DNA from: Pseudomonas sp. M47T1
GTDB lineage: Bacteria; Pseudomonadota; Gammaproteobacteria; Pseudomonadales; Pseudomonadaceae
Direction: 5' to 3'
Length of the DNA: 64,000 bases
Assembly (NCBI RefSeq): GCF_000263855.1
Contig: NZ_AJWX01000018.1
Location: 1-64,000, forward strand
In this document: positions 34,301 to 44,114 of the stretch, in pieces
Numbering within the stretch: the stretch's first letter is position 1
How the letters are laid out: each line of letters begins with the position of its first letter
Translations under genes and position numbers: made by a program
Notes under the pieces: model-generated
The model's input: the letters and a program-made list of their open reading frames with translations, nothing else
Database searches by the model: none
What the model was told of the DNA's origin: nothing

Positions 34301-34446
34301 ACCCGCTGGGCATTGCCATCATCGGCGGCCTGCTGCTGAGCCAGCTGCTGACGCTGTTCTCCACGCCGGTGATTTTCCTCGCCATGAACAGCCTGGGACG
34401 ACGCCTGGGCGGCGCCCAGCCGAGCGCTGAAGCGCCGGCGCCATGA
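31372..34446 (+). CDS. muxB: RND efflux pump subunit (MuxB/MdtB-like)
   Basis: Inner-membrane transporter of 1024 residues. Begins [20 protein letters not shown]; the proton-relay motif [20 protein letters not shown] is in helix 4, and the two halves show the AcrB-type repeat. It differs from the next pump and probably forms a mixed trimer with it, as shown for MdtB2C in E. coli. ATGA overlaps join it to the genes on both sides. Confidence 0.92.
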   Translation: MNISRPFIERPVATALIMVAVLLVGLLGYHLLSVSALPEVDYPTIQAFTQYPGASPEVISSSITAPLERQFGEMPGLKSMNSTSSDGASVITLQFALALSLDVAEQEVQAAINAAGTFLPANLPYPPVYSKVNPADAPVLTLSLTSDVLPLTRIQDLADTRLAQKISQITGVGLVTLSGGQRPAVRVQANTSALNALGLSLDDVRTVLGTANVNQAKGNIDGRFQAYSIGANDQLQSAEQYRDLIIAYKNGAPIRLAQVAASIQGPENPRQAAWTNSTPSIVLNIQRQPGANVIQVVDRVQRLLPSLRASLPATLKVDVLTDRTQTIRASVTDVQLELGVAILLVVLVIFIFLRDLAATLIPALTVPLTLIGTLAVAYALGFSLNNLTLMALTIAIGFVVDDAIVMIENITRYIEEGERPLQAALKGSAQIGFTIISLSVALIAVMIPLLFMGDVVGRLFREFATTVAVTIVISALITLTLTPMLCARLLKARHTERREDFFDRINGYYVKGLDWVLLHQTLTLVSIVMTAALTVWLILIIPKGFFPDQDTGLIQGISQAAPGVSFARMQTEQQRLAARILKDPAVASLSSFVGIDQTNPTLNQGNLLINLKPRGERDSAAVVIRRLADASSDNSGIRLYLHGVQDLTLDSTLSTTGYRLGLQAIDPQVLEQWANKLMAAMRNDPMFADVQSQALQFGNQVQLTFDRATASRLGVTPQAIDDVLYDAFGQRQVSTIYTQLNQYHVVLASDRQPGNLADLLTGLYVDTAGGGVAPLSSMATQQVVRTPITLNRQGQFPYADVSFNLAPGQTLGAAVTRLGQVEHDVGLPITVQAQLEGAAATFQSSLGNQLFLVLAAIVVVYLMLGILYESFVHPVTILSTLLSAALGALLALLVTGTQFDIIGLIGIVLLIGIVMKNGIMMVDFALELQRNEGLDATAAIRQAAQLRFRPILMTSMASLFGAVPLALGTGIGSELRHPLGIAIIGGLLLSQLLTLFSTPVIFLAMNSLGRRLGGAQPSAEAPAP

Positions 34447-37400
34447 ACCTCTCGGCGCCGTTCATTTCGCGCCCCATCGCCACCACGCTGTTGGCGTTGG
34501 GGCTGGCACTGTTTGGCATTCTGGCGTTCAAACTACTGCCGGTGGCACCGCTGCCCGAGGTCGACTTTCCCACCATCAGCGTGCGCGCCAGCCTGCCGGG
34601 GGCCGACCCCAGCACCGTCGCCACCTCGGTGGCTACACCCCTGGAGCGCCAGTTCGGGCAGATATCGGGCATCACTCAGATGACCTCGTCCAGCACCCTG
34701 GGCGCCACGCGCATCAACCTGCAGTTCGACCTGAACCGTGATATCGACGGCGCCGCTCGCGACGTGCAGGCGGCCATCAACGCGGCGCGCACCAACCTGC
34801 CCAGCGACCTGTCCGGCAACCCTACCTATCGCAAGGTCAACCCGGCCGACTCGCCCATCCTGATCATCAGCATGACTTCGGCCACCGCCACGCCGGGGCA
34901 AATGTACGACGTGGCCTCCACCGTATTGCAGCAGCGCTTGCTGCAAACCTCGGGGGTGGGCGACGTGATTGTCGGCGGTGGCGCCCTGCCGGCGGTGCGG
35001 GTGGAACTCAACCCCGATCGCCTCAGCCATTACGGGGTCAGCCTGGAGCAGGTGCGCGGGGTGATCGCCGACGCCAACACCAACCTGCCCAAGGGCACCA
35101 TCAGCAGCGGCGGCGGCAACTATACCCTGGGCGCCAACGACCAGCTGTACCAGCCCCAGGACTACAGCACGCTGATCGTCAAACAAAGCAATGGCGACGT
35201 GGTGCACGTGGCCGACCTGGGTTATGTGCGCGAAGACGTCGAAGACCTGCGCAACTTCGGTTTGTCCAACGGCCAGCCGGCGGTGTTGCTGGTGGTGTTC
35301 AAACAACCGGGCGCCAACGTGCTGGAAACCGTGGACGCGGTGAAGGCGGGGCTGCCGTTTTTGCAGGAATCGGTGACCAGCGGCATCAAGCTCAACCTGT
35401 TCATGGACCGCACCACTACCATCCGCTCGTCACTGCACGACGTGGAAGTCAGCCTGCTGATTTCGGTGTTGCTGGTGACCCTGGTGACCTTCTGTTTCTT
35501 CCGTGACTGGCGCAGTACCTTGGTGCCGGCCATCGCTGTGCCGCTGTCGTTGCTGGGCACCTTTGGCGCCATGTATTTCCTGGGCTACAGCCTGAACAAT
35601 CTGTCACTGATGGCGCTGACCATTTCCACCGGCTTCGTGGTCGACGACGCTATCGTGGTGGTGGAAAACATCATGCGCCACCTGGAGCAGGGCGCCACGC
35701 GCACCCAGGCGGCACTGGAGGGCGCGCGCGAGGTGGGCTTCACGGTGCTGACCATCAGCGTGTCGCTGGTGGCGGTGTTTATCCCGCTGCTGTTGATGGG
35801 CGGTATTGTCGGGCGGCTGTTTCGCGAGTTTTCCATCACCCTGTCGGTGGCCATCGTGATCTCCATGGTGGTGTCGCTCACCGTCACCCCCAGCCTGTGC
35901 AGCGTGTTGCTGCGCCCGCAGCGGGGCGGGCAAGGGCAGGGCGAGGAACACCCGGATTCGCGCTTTCACCGGTTCTACGACCGCACCTTGGGTTGGGTCA
36001 TCGGCCATTCGCTGCTGGCCGGCCTGGTGACCCTGATGGTGGTGGGCGTGGCGGCGGTGCTGTTTGTGCTCATTCCCAAAGGCTTCTTCCCCCAGGAAGA
36101 CACCGGGCGCCTGCAAGGCTCGATACTGGCGGCGCAGAGCGTGTCCTACAGTGCCATGCAAAAGAGCTTCGAGCGGATTAACCGCACGGTGATGCGCAAC
36201 CGCGCTATCGAGAACGTCGGCGGTTTTGTCGGCGGCAGTGGTGGGGGCAGCGGGGCGATCAACAGCGCGCAGCTGTTCATCACCCTCAAGCCATTGAACC
36301 AGCGCACGGTGGGCGCCGACGCGGTGATCGGGCAGATCCGCCATGCGCTGGGCGACATGCCCGGCACCAAACTGTATTTGCAGTCGGCCCAGGACATCAC
36401 CGTGGGCGGTCGCCAGAGCGGTGCCCAATACCAGTACACGCTGACCGCCGATGACCAGAGCGACCTGGACTTCTGGGTACCCAAGGTGCTCGATGTGCTG
36501 CGGCCTCTGGGCCAGCTCACCGACCTGAACACTGACCAGCAAGACAACAGCCTGCTGGCCAACCTGCACGTGGACCGCGACAGCGCCTCGCGGCTGGGCG
36601 TGAGCCTGTCGGCCGTGGACCAGACCCTGTATGACGCCTTTGGCCAGCGCCAGGTGTCGACCATTTACCGCGCCGCCAACCAGTACCACGTGGTGATGGA
36701 ACTGGCGCCGCCGTACTGGCGCGACCCGGTGGCGCTCAAGGGTATTTACGTGCCGGTGGGCACGGTGGCCTCCACGGCGCGCGGCGGCGCGGCGCCCGGC
36801 ATCGCCAGTTCGGCCCTGGTGCCGCTGTCGGCCATGGCCACCTACAGCATCGACCGCACGGCCATTTCCATCAGCCACCAGGGCACCTTCCCGGCGGTGA
36901 CAGTGTCGTTCAACCTGGCGCCCGGGGTGTCCATCGGCCAGGCCACGGTGTTAGTGGAAAACGCCGTGGCGCAACTGCGCATGCCCGCCAGCGTGGTTGG
37001 CCAGTTCGCCGGCACCGCCCAGGTGTTCCAGGCCTCGGTGGCCGACGAGCCGCTGTTGATCGTCGCCGCGCTGGTGTCGGTGTACATCGTGCTGGGCGTA
37101 CTCTACGAGAACCTGGTGCACCCGCTGACCATTCTCTCGACCTTGCCGTCGGCCGGGGTGGGCGCATTGATTGCGCTGCTGGTGACGGGCACCGAGCTGT
37201 CGATCATCGCCTTGGTGGGGGTGATATTGCTGATCGGTATCGTCAAGAAGAACGCGATCATGATGGTCGACTTCGCCATCACCGAGCGCCGCGAAAAAGG
37301 CCTCGACGCTCGCGAGGCCATTCGCCGGGCCTGCCTGATCCGCTTCCGGCCGATCATGATGACCACCCTGGCGGCCATTTTGGGCGCCATGCCGCTGGTG

Positions 37401-37562
37401 CTGGGCCATGGCTACGGCTCGGAGCTGCGGCGGCCGCTGGGTATTTCGATCATTGGCGGCTTGCTGTTCAGCCAGGTGCTGACGCTGTACACCACGCCGG
37501 TCATTTACCTGTGGCTCGACCGGGCCTCGGCGCGCGTGCGCCGGCACGGCAAGGAGACTTGA
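34443..37562 (+). CDS. muxC: RND efflux pump subunit (MuxC/MdtC-like)
   Basis: Second RND transporter of the operon, 1039 residues, starting [40 protein letters not shown] is the helix 4 motif. In the E. coli homologue MdtC is the subunit that binds drug while MdtB drives proton flow; which role each subunit has here is not readable. It overlaps muxB by four bases and its TGA abuts the channel gene ATG. Confidence 0.92.
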   Translation: MNLSAPFISRPIATTLLALGLALFGILAFKLLPVAPLPEVDFPTISVRASLPGADPSTVATSVATPLERQFGQISGITQMTSSSTLGATRINLQFDLNRDIDGAARDVQAAINAARTNLPSDLSGNPTYRKVNPADSPILIISMTSATATPGQMYDVASTVLQQRLLQTSGVGDVIVGGGALPAVRVELNPDRLSHYGVSLEQVRGVIADANTNLPKGTISSGGGNYTLGANDQLYQPQDYSTLIVKQSNGDVVHVADLGYVREDVEDLRNFGLSNGQPAVLLVVFKQPGANVLETVDAVKAGLPFLQESVTSGIKLNLFMDRTTTIRSSLHDVEVSLLISVLLVTLVTFCFFRDWRSTLVPAIAVPLSLLGTFGAMYFLGYSLNNLSLMALTISTGFVVDDAIVVVENIMRHLEQGATRTQAALEGAREVGFTVLTISVSLVAVFIPLLLMGGIVGRLFREFSITLSVAIVISMVVSLTVTPSLCSVLLRPQRGGQGQGEEHPDSRFHRFYDRTLGWVIGHSLLAGLVTLMVVGVAAVLFVLIPKGFFPQEDTGRLQGSILAAQSVSYSAMQKSFERINRTVMRNRAIENVGGFVGGSGGGSGAINSAQLFITLKPLNQRTVGADAVIGQIRHALGDMPGTKLYLQSAQDITVGGRQSGAQYQYTLTADDQSDLDFWVPKVLDVLRPLGQLTDLNTDQQDNSLLANLHVDRDSASRLGVSLSAVDQTLYDAFGQRQVSTIYRAANQYHVVMELAPPYWRDPVALKGIYVPVGTVASTARGGAAPGIASSALVPLSAMATYSIDRTAISISHQGTFPAVTVSFNLAPGVSIGQATVLVENAVAQLRMPASVVGQFAGTAQVFQASVADEPLLIVAALVSVYIVLGVLYENLVHPLTILSTLPSAGVGALIALLVTGTELSIIALVGVILLIGIVKKNAIMMVDFAITERREKGLDAREAIRRACLIRFRPIMMTTLAAILGAMPLVLGHGYGSELRRPLGISIIGGLLFSQVLTLYTTPVIYLWLDRASARVRRHGKET

Positions 37563-38981
37563 ATGCGCACCCTGATTGCTTCGGCGCTGCTGCTGGCGCT
37601 GGCCGGCTGCACGGTGGGGCCCGATTACCAGCGCCCGCAACAGGCGTTGCCCAGTGGTTTCAAGGAAGGCGCGGCGTTCCAGCGTGCGGCCGCCAACCCG
37701 CAGGGGGCGCTGCACAGCCAGTGGTGGCTGGATTACCACGATGCCACCCTGAACCGGCTTGTCGAGCAGGCCAACAGCGCCAACCAGTCGATCGCCGCCG
37801 CCGAGGCCGCCTACCGCCTGGCCAATGCCCAGGTGGCCGCCAGCCGGGCGAGCCTGTGGCCGACGGTGGGGGTTGGGTTGTCGGGGGCGCGTGGCGTGGG
37901 CGAGAGTGGCTCTTCCAGCAGCGCGGCAGCCGCCAGCACCACCGGTGTCAGCCAGTCGGTCAGTGCCACGCTAACGGCCAGTTGGGAGCCTGACCTGTGG
38001 GGCCAGGTGCGCCGGGGCATCGAGTCGAGCAACGCCCTGGCACAATCGTCCGACGCCTTGCTGGCCGGGGTACGCCTGTCGATTGCCGCGAGCGTGGCCA
38101 CCGACTATTTTGCCGTGCGCCAATTGGACATCGACATCCGGCTGCTGAAAGACCAGCAACGCATCGACCAGCAACTGCAGGACATGACCCAGGCCGAGTT
38201 CGTCCAGGGCACTGCCACCAACGACCAGTTGCTGGTGGCGCAGGATCAGTTGACCGCGGTAGTGGCCGCCTTGCAGACGTCTCAGCGTTCACGTGAACAG
38301 TACGAGCATGCACTGGCGGTGCTGGCAGGGCAGGCTCCGGCGCAGTTCAGCCTGGCACCGCTGGCCGATTATTCGTTCGCGGTGTTGCGGCCGCCATTGG
38401 CAATGCCGTCGGGGTTGTTGCAGCGTCGCCCTGACGTGGTGTCGGCCGAGCGCACGGCAGCCGCCGCCAACGCGCGCATCGGCGTGGCCGAAGCGGCCTT
38501 CTATCCCGACCTGACCCTGACGGCCGAAGGCGGCTATCGCGGCAGTGCCCTGGGCGGTCTGTTCTCATTGCCCAACCGCGTCTGGCTGCTGGGCCCGGCG
38601 CTGGCCGAAACTATCTTCGACGGCGGCGCACGGCGCGCGGCGGTCAATGAAGCCCAGGCCACCTATGATCAGGACGCCGCCAACTACCGCGGTGCGGTGC
38701 TCACCGCGCTGCAAAACGTTGAGGATAACCTCTCGGCCCTCAACCACTTGCAACAGCAGGCCGACGCCTACCAGCAGATCTTTCAGCGCAACCAGCAACT
38801 GTTCGGCAGTCAGCAGGCCCAACAGCAGGCTGGCACCGTCAGCCGGCAGAATGTGCTCACCCAGCAACTGGTGTTGTTGCAGGCCGAACAGAACCTGCGC
38901 GACACCCAGGGCCAGCTCGGCCAGGGCAGCGTGGCCCTGATCCAGAGCCTGGGCGGTGGCTGGCAGGGCAGTGCACAGTAA
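37563..38981 (+). CDS. opmB: outer-membrane efflux channel lipoprotein (OpmB/NodT family)
   Basis: TolC-like outer-membrane factor of 472 residues. The lipobox LLLALAGC puts the lipidated Cys at residue 16, followed by TVGPDYQRP, the typical NodT/OprM start. Two internally related halves carry the long helices of the channel (LVEQANSANQSIAAAEAAYR and TALQNVEDNLSALNHLQQQ). It completes a full tripartite pump and could also serve the channel-less RND system at 14.7-19 kb. Confidence 0.92.
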   Translation: MRTLIASALLLALAGCTVGPDYQRPQQALPSGFKEGAAFQRAAANPQGALHSQWWLDYHDATLNRLVEQANSANQSIAAAEAAYRLANAQVAASRASLWPTVGVGLSGARGVGESGSSSSAAAASTTGVSQSVSATLTASWEPDLWGQVRRGIESSNALAQSSDALLAGVRLSIAASVATDYFAVRQLDIDIRLLKDQQRIDQQLQDMTQAEFVQGTATNDQLLVAQDQLTAVVAALQTSQRSREQYEHALAVLAGQAPAQFSLAPLADYSFAVLRPPLAMPSGLLQRRPDVVSAERTAAAANARIGVAEAAFYPDLTLTAEGGYRGSALGGLFSLPNRVWLLGPALAETIFDGGARRAAVNEAQATYDQDAANYRGAVLTALQNVEDNLSALNHLQQQADAYQQIFQRNQQLFGSQQAQQQAGTVSRQNVLTQQLVLLQAEQNLRDTQGQLGQGSVALIQSLGGGWQGSAQ

Positions 38982-39036
38982 GGGCATGACAGGGTATGCT
39001 CGCGCCCATTGAACATGAACGATGGGAACGTTTCTT

Positions 39037-39921
39037 ATGGCAGGAAGCAGTCTGCTGGTATTGCTGGATGACATCGCCGCGGTACTCGACGACGTCTCGC
39101 TGATGACCAAGGTAGCGGCCAAGAAAACCACCGGCGTGCTGGGCGACGACCTGGCGCTCAACGCCCAGCAGGTTACCGGCGTGCGCGCCGAGCGCGAACT
39201 GCCCGTAGTGTGGGCGGTGGCCAAGGGCTCGCTGCGCAATAAGGTCATCCTGGTGCCTGCGGCCCTGGCCATCAGCGCCTTCATCCCCTGGGCGGTGACG
39301 CCGCTGTTGATGGTGGGCGGTGCGTACCTGTGCTTCGAAGGCTTCGAAAAAGTGGCGCACAGCTTGCTGCACGCAAAGCAGGACGATCACGCCGAGTCTG
39401 CCGTGGTGGCCGACCCCAGCGTCGACCTGATGGCCTATGAACAGGACAAGATCAAGGGCGCGGTGCGCACTGACTTCATCCTGTCGGCGGAAATCATCGC
39501 CATCACCCTGGGCATCGTCGCCGACGCGCCGCTGATGCAGCAGGTGATCGTGATGAGTGGTATCGCCCTGGTGATGACCGTGGGCGTCTACGGGTTGGTG
39601 GGCGGCATCGTCAAACTTGACGACCTGGGCCTGTGGATGACCCAGCGCCAGGGCGGCCTGACCCGCGCCATTGGCGGCGGCATCCTGCGCGCCGCGCCCT
39701 ACATGATGAAAACCCTGTCGGTGGTGGGCACGGCGGCGATGTTCCTGGTGGGCGGCGGCATCCTGGTGCACGGCATTGCACCGTTGCATCACTGGGTGGA
39801 AAGCGTGGGCGGCAGCGTGACCATGGCGTTGCTCAATGGTGTGCTGGGCGTGGCGGCAGGTGCCGTAGTGCTGGGCGTTGTCACCATCGCCAGCAAAATC
39901 TGGAGCGCCCTGCGCGGCTGA
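39037..39921 (+). CDS. YedI-like DUF808 membrane protein
   Basis: A 294-residue inner-membrane protein closely resembling E. coli Yed[59 protein letters not shown] and [20 protein letters not shown]. Several hydrophobic helices. Function unknown. The ATG at 39037 matches the YedI start and has GGGA nine bases upstream; an in-frame ATG at 39022 adds five residues without an RBS. Monocistronic. Confidence 0.88.
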   Translation: MAGSSLLVLLDDIAAVLDDVSLMTKVAAKKTTGVLGDDLALNAQQVTGVRAERELPVVWAVAKGSLRNKVILVPAALAISAFIPWAVTPLLMVGGAYLCFEGFEKVAHSLLHAKQDDHAESAVVADPSVDLMAYEQDKIKGAVRTDFILSAEIIAITLGIVADAPLMQQVIVMSGIALVMTVGVYGLVGGIVKLDDLGLWMTQRQGGLTRAIGGGILRAAPYMMKTLSVVGTAAMFLVGGGILVHGIAPLHHWVESVGGSVTMALLNGVLGVAAGAVVLGVVTIASKIWSALRG

Positions 39922-40074
39922 CCCCGCCAAAACCGCCGCAGCTGCCGCCCCGCAGCTCCACAGGTCATCCCCTTTGATTGATGCCATGGCGGAATGACGT
40001 GCTGCCGATTCGTCGTTTGCGGCGCTGGGAGCCGGATTCGATACTGAACCATCTGCCTTGAAGGAGCCTGCGCC

Positions 40075-41277
40075 GTGACCGAACTGAATTACCGCTTCGC
40101 CCCCACCTTCCAGGCGCCGACCGGTTCGGCGATTCGCGAGCTGTTCAAGTACCTGTCGCTGCCCGGCATGATCTCCTTCGCCGGTGGCTACCCGGCCACG
40201 ACCTTTTTTGATCAGCCGAACCTGACCGCCGCTGCCGAACGTGCCCTGCGCGAATCGCCCGTGGACTGCCTGCAATACGCGGCCACCGATGGCTTGCCGT
40301 TGCTGCGTGAGCAACTGGCGGCGTTGATGGCGCGCCGTGGTGCGCCGGTGGCCGTGGATGACCTGATGGTGACCACCGGCTCCCAGCAGGGCCTGGACCT
40401 GTTGATCAAGGTGCTGCTCAGCCCAGGTGAGCGGGTGCTGGTGGAGCGGCCGACCTATCCTGCTGCCTTGCAGGCGTTTCGCCTGGCCGGCATGCACGTG
40501 GACAGCGCCGACACCGATGCCCAGGGCCTGGACACCGAGCGCCTGGCCGAGCAATTGGCGACCTTGCCCCGTGGCAGCATCCGCCTGCTGTACTGCGTGC
40601 CGACCTTCGCCAACCCCACGGGCGCCTGCCTGCCGCTGGAGCGTCGCCTGAAGCTGCTGGCCCTGGCCGCCGAGCACGACTTCCTGATGATTGAAGACGA
40701 CCCCTACGGCGCCCTGCGTTTCGCTGGCCCCGAGGTGCCCTCGCTGCTGGCGTTGGAAAAGCAGGTCGATGGCGCGGCAGGGCGGGTGATCCATCTGTCC
40801 AGCCTGTCCAAGGTCGTGGCCCCGGGCCTGCGTATCGGCTGGTTGATTGCGCCAGCGCCGGTGCGCCAACGCTGCGTCATCGCCAAGCAGACGGTGGACC
40901 TGTGCACTGCGCCCTGGGCCCAGCAGATTGCGGCATTGTACTTGGCGGACGGTGCGTTGGAGCGAGCCTTGCCGGGCCTGATCAAGGGCTACGGCGACAA
41001 GTGCGCACGAATGCTGGGCGGCCTTGAGGGGCTGCGAGACGTGCTGGAAGTATCGCCGCCGCAAGGCGGGATGTTCATCTGGGGGCGTTGCCGTGACGGC
41101 GTGAATGCGGGGGAGTTGTTGGAGCGGGCCATCGAACAGCGGGTGATGTTCGTGCCGGGCAGTGCGTTCTTTGCGAATGATCCTGATACCAGCAGCCTGC
41201 GCCTATCTTTCGCCGCTCCGTCGATCGAGCAGATCGACGAAGGGCTCCTGCGCCTTTGCAGGAGCTTCAAGCGGTAA
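40075..41277 (+). CDS. PLP-dependent class I/II aminotransferase
   Basis: A 400-residue fold-type I aminotransferase of the LysN/2-aminoadipate-like (MocR-related) subgroup. Seen: MISFAGGYPATTFFDQ, VTTGSQQGLDLLIKVLLSPG, the PLP-binding DDPYGALRF, and SSLSKVVAPGLRIGW with Lys246 as Schiff-base lysine. The specific substrate cannot be told. GTG start with AAGGAG nine bases before it. It lies next to the purine cluster but on the other strand, so a link is not implied. Confidence 0.88.
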   Translation: MTELNYRFAPTFQAPTGSAIRELFKYLSLPGMISFAGGYPATTFFDQPNLTAAAERALRESPVDCLQYAATDGLPLLREQLAALMARRGAPVAVDDLMVTTGSQQGLDLLIKVLLSPGERVLVERPTYPAALQAFRLAGMHVDSADTDAQGLDTERLAEQLATLPRGSIRLLYCVPTFANPTGACLPLERRLKLLALAAEHDFLMIEDDPYGALRFAGPEVPSLLALEKQVDGAAGRVIHLSSLSKVVAPGLRIGWLIAPAPVRQRCVIAKQTVDLCTAPWAQQIAALYLADGALERALPGLIKGYGDKCARMLGGLEGLRDVLEVSPPQGGMFIWGRCRDGVNAGELLERAIEQRVMFVPGSAFFANDPDTSSLRLSFAAPSIEQIDEGLLRLCRSFKR

Positions 41278-41335
41278 GCTGCAAGCCAGCGCGGATCGCC
41301 GTTACTTGCAGCTTAAAGCTCAAAGCTTGCAGCTT
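41276..41335. terminator. hairpin between convergent aminotransferase and tsx-like genes
   Basis: An 11-base inverted repeat AAGCTGCAAGC / GCTTGCAGCTT with a 38-base interior that also contains ACTTGCAGCTT. A CGCCGC-CTCA-GCGGCG hairpin follows at 41340-41355. No strong T-run, so termination is only probable. Confidence 0.45.
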
Positions 41336-41356
41336 ATATCGCCGCCTCAGCGGCGC

Positions 41357-42148
41357 TTAGAAGAACACTTTCAGCAACAGGCTGGCGGTGTTCTGGTTGG
41401 TGTCGAAAGCGTGGCTGCTGTCGATGCCGTACTTGTCTTTCCAGTAGTCATACTCAAAGCCCACGTAGACCTGCTTGGGCTGCCAGTGCAGGGCCTTGCC
41501 CAGGTCGTATTTGACCTGCGGGTTGAAGTGCAGGTTGGCGTGGTAGTCGCCTTCCTTGTTGTGGTCACCGCTGACCACCCAGTCCATGTAGCCGTCGATG
41601 AGGACGTCGGAGCTGCCCACCGGAATGGTGTAGGACCACACCGGGGTGATCTGCCAGATGTTGTTGCCCGCGCGGCCGCCATCCGGGATACGGTTGTAGA
41701 AGTTCAGCTGGAAGTAGTCGAAACCGGGAATATTCAGGTCGAAGCCCGGGCCGATCAGGTAGGACTCCACGTCACCTTCGCCAAACTCGTAGGTGAAGGC
41801 CAGCAGCACGTCGCTCACTGGGCCAAAGGCAAACTTCTGGTCAAAGATCTTGCCCAGCGACAGGCGCGGGCTGAACTCGCCATACAGGCCGAAGGTGCCG
41901 TTGCCGGAGTCTTTCTTGCCGTTGTACCAGGTGTTGTCCACGAACAGGAAGTTGTCACCGTATTTCCAGGCGTCGGCGTGCTCGAACGTGACGGTCTGCT
42001 GGATGCCCGGGTTGACCTTGAAGTCCTGGCCATACAGGTAGGTCAGGCTGTTGCTCTGCCACTGCAGCCAGCCGCTGTCGTCAGCCATGGCCTGGCCCCC
42101 GGCCACCATGCTGCCAGCCACCATCAGGCTCGAAAGAGTACGTTTCAT
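41357..42148 (-). CDS. Tsx-like nucleoside-channel outer-membrane protein
   Basis: A 263-residue outer-membrane barrel of the Tsx family. The signal peptide MKRTLSSLMVAGSMVAGGQA ends near MA-DDSG. Alternating strands follow (SLTYLYGQDFKV, LFVDNTWYNGKKD, VLLAFTYEFGEG) and the protein ends in Phe (LLKVFF), the outer-membrane sorting signal. It likely admits nucleosides or nucleobases for the catabolic cluster. The ATG at 42148 follows GGGAGC; the frame upstream is open but lacks a signal peptide. Confidence 0.82.
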   Translation of the reverse strand: MKRTLSSLMVAGSMVAGGQAMADDSGWLQWQSNSLTYLYGQDFKVNPGIQQTVTFEHADAWKYGDNFLFVDNTWYNGKKDSGNGTFGLYGEFSPRLSLGKIFDQKFAFGPVSDVLLAFTYEFGEGDVESYLIGPGFDLNIPGFDYFQLNFYNRIPDGGRAGNNIWQITPVWSYTIPVGSSDVLIDGYMDWVVSGDHNKEGDYHANLHFNPQVKYDLGKALHWQPKQVYVGFEYDYWKDKYGIDSSHAFDTNQNTASLLLKVFF

Positions 42149-42506
42149 CGGTTTGCTCCCTGGATAAATCTTCGTCTGTTTTTCGTGGTGGCGCTCTGGA
42201 GTGGCGCCTTGTGGGTTGTGCAAAAAAGTCGTCCAACTGGTCAACTTCTCCTGCGGCGCAACTGAGATAGCAAGAGCCTTGCCAAGTATTCGAGCGGCCA
42301 GAAAAATCCCGTCGGCTGTGTGAAAAAAACAGTCGAAAGGTGTTCGATTGGCTGCAAACGATGACGCGGCAGGGCAGGCGCCCAGTCTTGTGCAAGAGGT
42401 CAGCTTTATCGGGGAAAACATCCCCCCGGTTTCACGCGGCCGCGCAGATTACTGACTCATGGCGCCTCGCTCAAGTGCTCCGTTACAGAGCAGGCACAGC
42501 AAAAGT

Positions 42507-42539
42507 GGGGCACTCGGTCAGCTTTTTGCCCGGTGCCCC
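42507..42539 (-). terminator. probable terminator of the NCS2 permease gene
   Basis: GGGGCAC / GTGCCCC seven-base stem just after the permease stop, followed on the minus strand by ACTTTTGC. The rest of the 397-base spacer 42149-42506 shows AT-rich runs and the likely tsx promoter region but no gene or repeat that I can identify. Confidence 0.45.
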
Positions 42540-42545
42540 CCGTGA

Positions 42546-43901
42546 TCAATGCTGATGCGCCGCTCGGGCATGGGCCTCGCGCTCGGCGCCGCCGAGTACG
42601 TTGAACAGCAGGTTGAGCAGTACCGCGCTCAACGTTGCCATGGCGATGCCGCTGTGGGTGATGGGGCCCATCCACGCGGGCAGCTGCGAAAAGAACTCGG
42701 GGCGCACCACCGGGATCAGGCCCATGCCGATGCTTACCGCCACCAGCAGCTGGTTGCGACGGTCACCGATATCGGCTTCCTGAAGGATCTTGATGCCGGT
42801 GGCCGCCACCATGCCGAACATGGCGATGGCCGCGCCGCCGAGCACGGCCGGGGGAATGGAGGCCACCAGGAACGCGGCCTTGGGCAACAGGCTGAGGGCG
42901 ATGAGGAAACTGCCGGCCACGGCGGTCACCGAACGGCAGCGCACGCCGGTCATCTGCACCAGGCCGATGTTCTGGGCGAAGGAGGAGTGGGTGAAAGTGT
43001 TGAAGAAGCCGGCCACGAAGGACGCTGCGGCGTCGCACAGCAGGCCACGGCGCAACATGCCCGGGGTGACCTCGCGGTCGGTGATCTTGCCCAGGGCCAG
43101 GAACATGCCGGTGGACTCGACGAAGATGATGACCACCACCAGGCACATGGACAACACCGGTGCCAGGCCGAAGGTGGGCATGCCGAAATGCAGCGGCGTG
43201 ACCAGTTGCACCCAGGGTGCGGCAGCCATGCCCGACAGGTCGACCATGCCGATGAAGCCCGACAGTATGTAGCCCAGCACCATGCCGATCAGCACCGAGA
43301 TATTGACCCAGAAGCCGCTCATGAAACGGTGGATCAACAGGATGGTGGCCAGCACCAGCCCGGCCACGGTCAGGTAGATGGGCGAGCCGAACTGCACGGC
43401 CTTGGCGCCACCGCCGGCCCAGTTCACCGCTACCGGAAACAGCGACATGCCGATGGAGGTGATCACCGTGCCGGTGACCAGGGGCGGGAAGAAACGCACG
43501 ATCTTGGACATGAAGGGGGCGATGACCATGCCGAAGAAACCCGCGGCAATGGTGGCGCCGAAAATGCCCGGCAAGCCCACGCCCTGCATGCCGGCCATGG
43601 CCACCATGCTGCCCACAGCGGCGAAGCTGGCGCCCATCATCACCGGCATGCGGATGCCCAAGGCACCGATACCCAATGACTGCACCACGGTGGCCACGCC
43701 AGCCACCAGCAGGTCGGCGTTGATCAGGAAGGCAATCTCGTCACGGGAAAGACCGGCGGCCTGTCCGATGATCAGCGGCACCGCGATGGCGCCTCCGTAC
43801 ATCAGCAATACATGCTGCAACCCTACCAGGATCAATTGCATCAGCGGCAGGGGCTGTCGTGGTGGCGCGGCAGGGATGCGCGCGTGGCTTGACTCGGACA
43901 T
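42546..43901 (-). CDS. NCS2 family nucleobase permease (urate/xanthine type)
   Basis: A 451-residue membrane transporter of the nucleobase-ascorbate (NAT/NCS2) family. Family motifs: QHVLLMYGGAIAVPLIIGQA near the N terminus and VESTGMFLALGKITDREVT in the helix 8-10 region. About 14 hydrophobic segments. Placement between the Tsx-like porin and puuD points to urate or xanthine as substrate (UacT/XanQ type); the exact choice is open. A leader with AAAAACAA 15-22 bases before the ATG resembles a Crc/Hfq site. Confidence 0.88.
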   Translation of the reverse strand: MSESSHARIPAAPPRQPLPLMQLILVGLQHVLLMYGGAIAVPLIIGQAAGLSRDEIAFLINADLLVAGVATVVQSLGIGALGIRMPVMMGASFAAVGSMVAMAGMQGVGLPGIFGATIAAGFFGMVIAPFMSKIVRFFPPLVTGTVITSIGMSLFPVAVNWAGGGAKAVQFGSPIYLTVAGLVLATILLIHRFMSGFWVNISVLIGMVLGYILSGFIGMVDLSGMAAAPWVQLVTPLHFGMPTFGLAPVLSMCLVVVIIFVESTGMFLALGKITDREVTPGMLRRGLLCDAAASFVAGFFNTFTHSSFAQNIGLVQMTGVRCRSVTAVAGSFLIALSLLPKAAFLVASIPPAVLGGAAIAMFGMVAATGIKILQEADIGDRRNQLLVAVSIGMGLIPVVRPEFFSQLPAWMGPITHSGIAMATLSAVLLNLLFNVLGGAEREAHARAAHQH

Positions 43902-43981
43902 GCAACACCTCGGATTTTGTTTTTATTGTGGAGCTGTGGTCAGGACGCTTCATTCACATTGACCCTGTGGGAGATCATTTT

Positions 43982-44068
43982 GTGGGAGCGGGCTCTGCCC
44001 GCGAAGAAAACGCCGCGCAATGTCTGGTATATCGCGGCGCCCGATTCGCGGGCAGAGCCCGCTCCCAC
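43982..44068. repeat. REP pair between puuD and the NCS2 permease gene
   Basis: Two inverse complete GTGGGAGCGGGCTCTGCCCG units about 40 bases apart, with the conserved GCCGCG / CGCGGC inner arms also present. It lies between co-oriented minus-strand genes. Confidence 0.9.
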
Positions 44069-44114
44069 AAAGTATGCATCCATGCAATTTTCCCCTGGGG
44101 TATCCAGCGTCACC

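Noticed and set aside
37511-37993. A 160-codon open frame overlapping the start of opmB
   Set aside because: Out of frame with both muxC and opmB, no domain; the opmB lipobox frame is the real one.
43982-44068. REP pairs considered as CRISPR repeats
   Set aside because: Units are palindromic, occur as inverse pairs at many separate loci and have no regular spacers.
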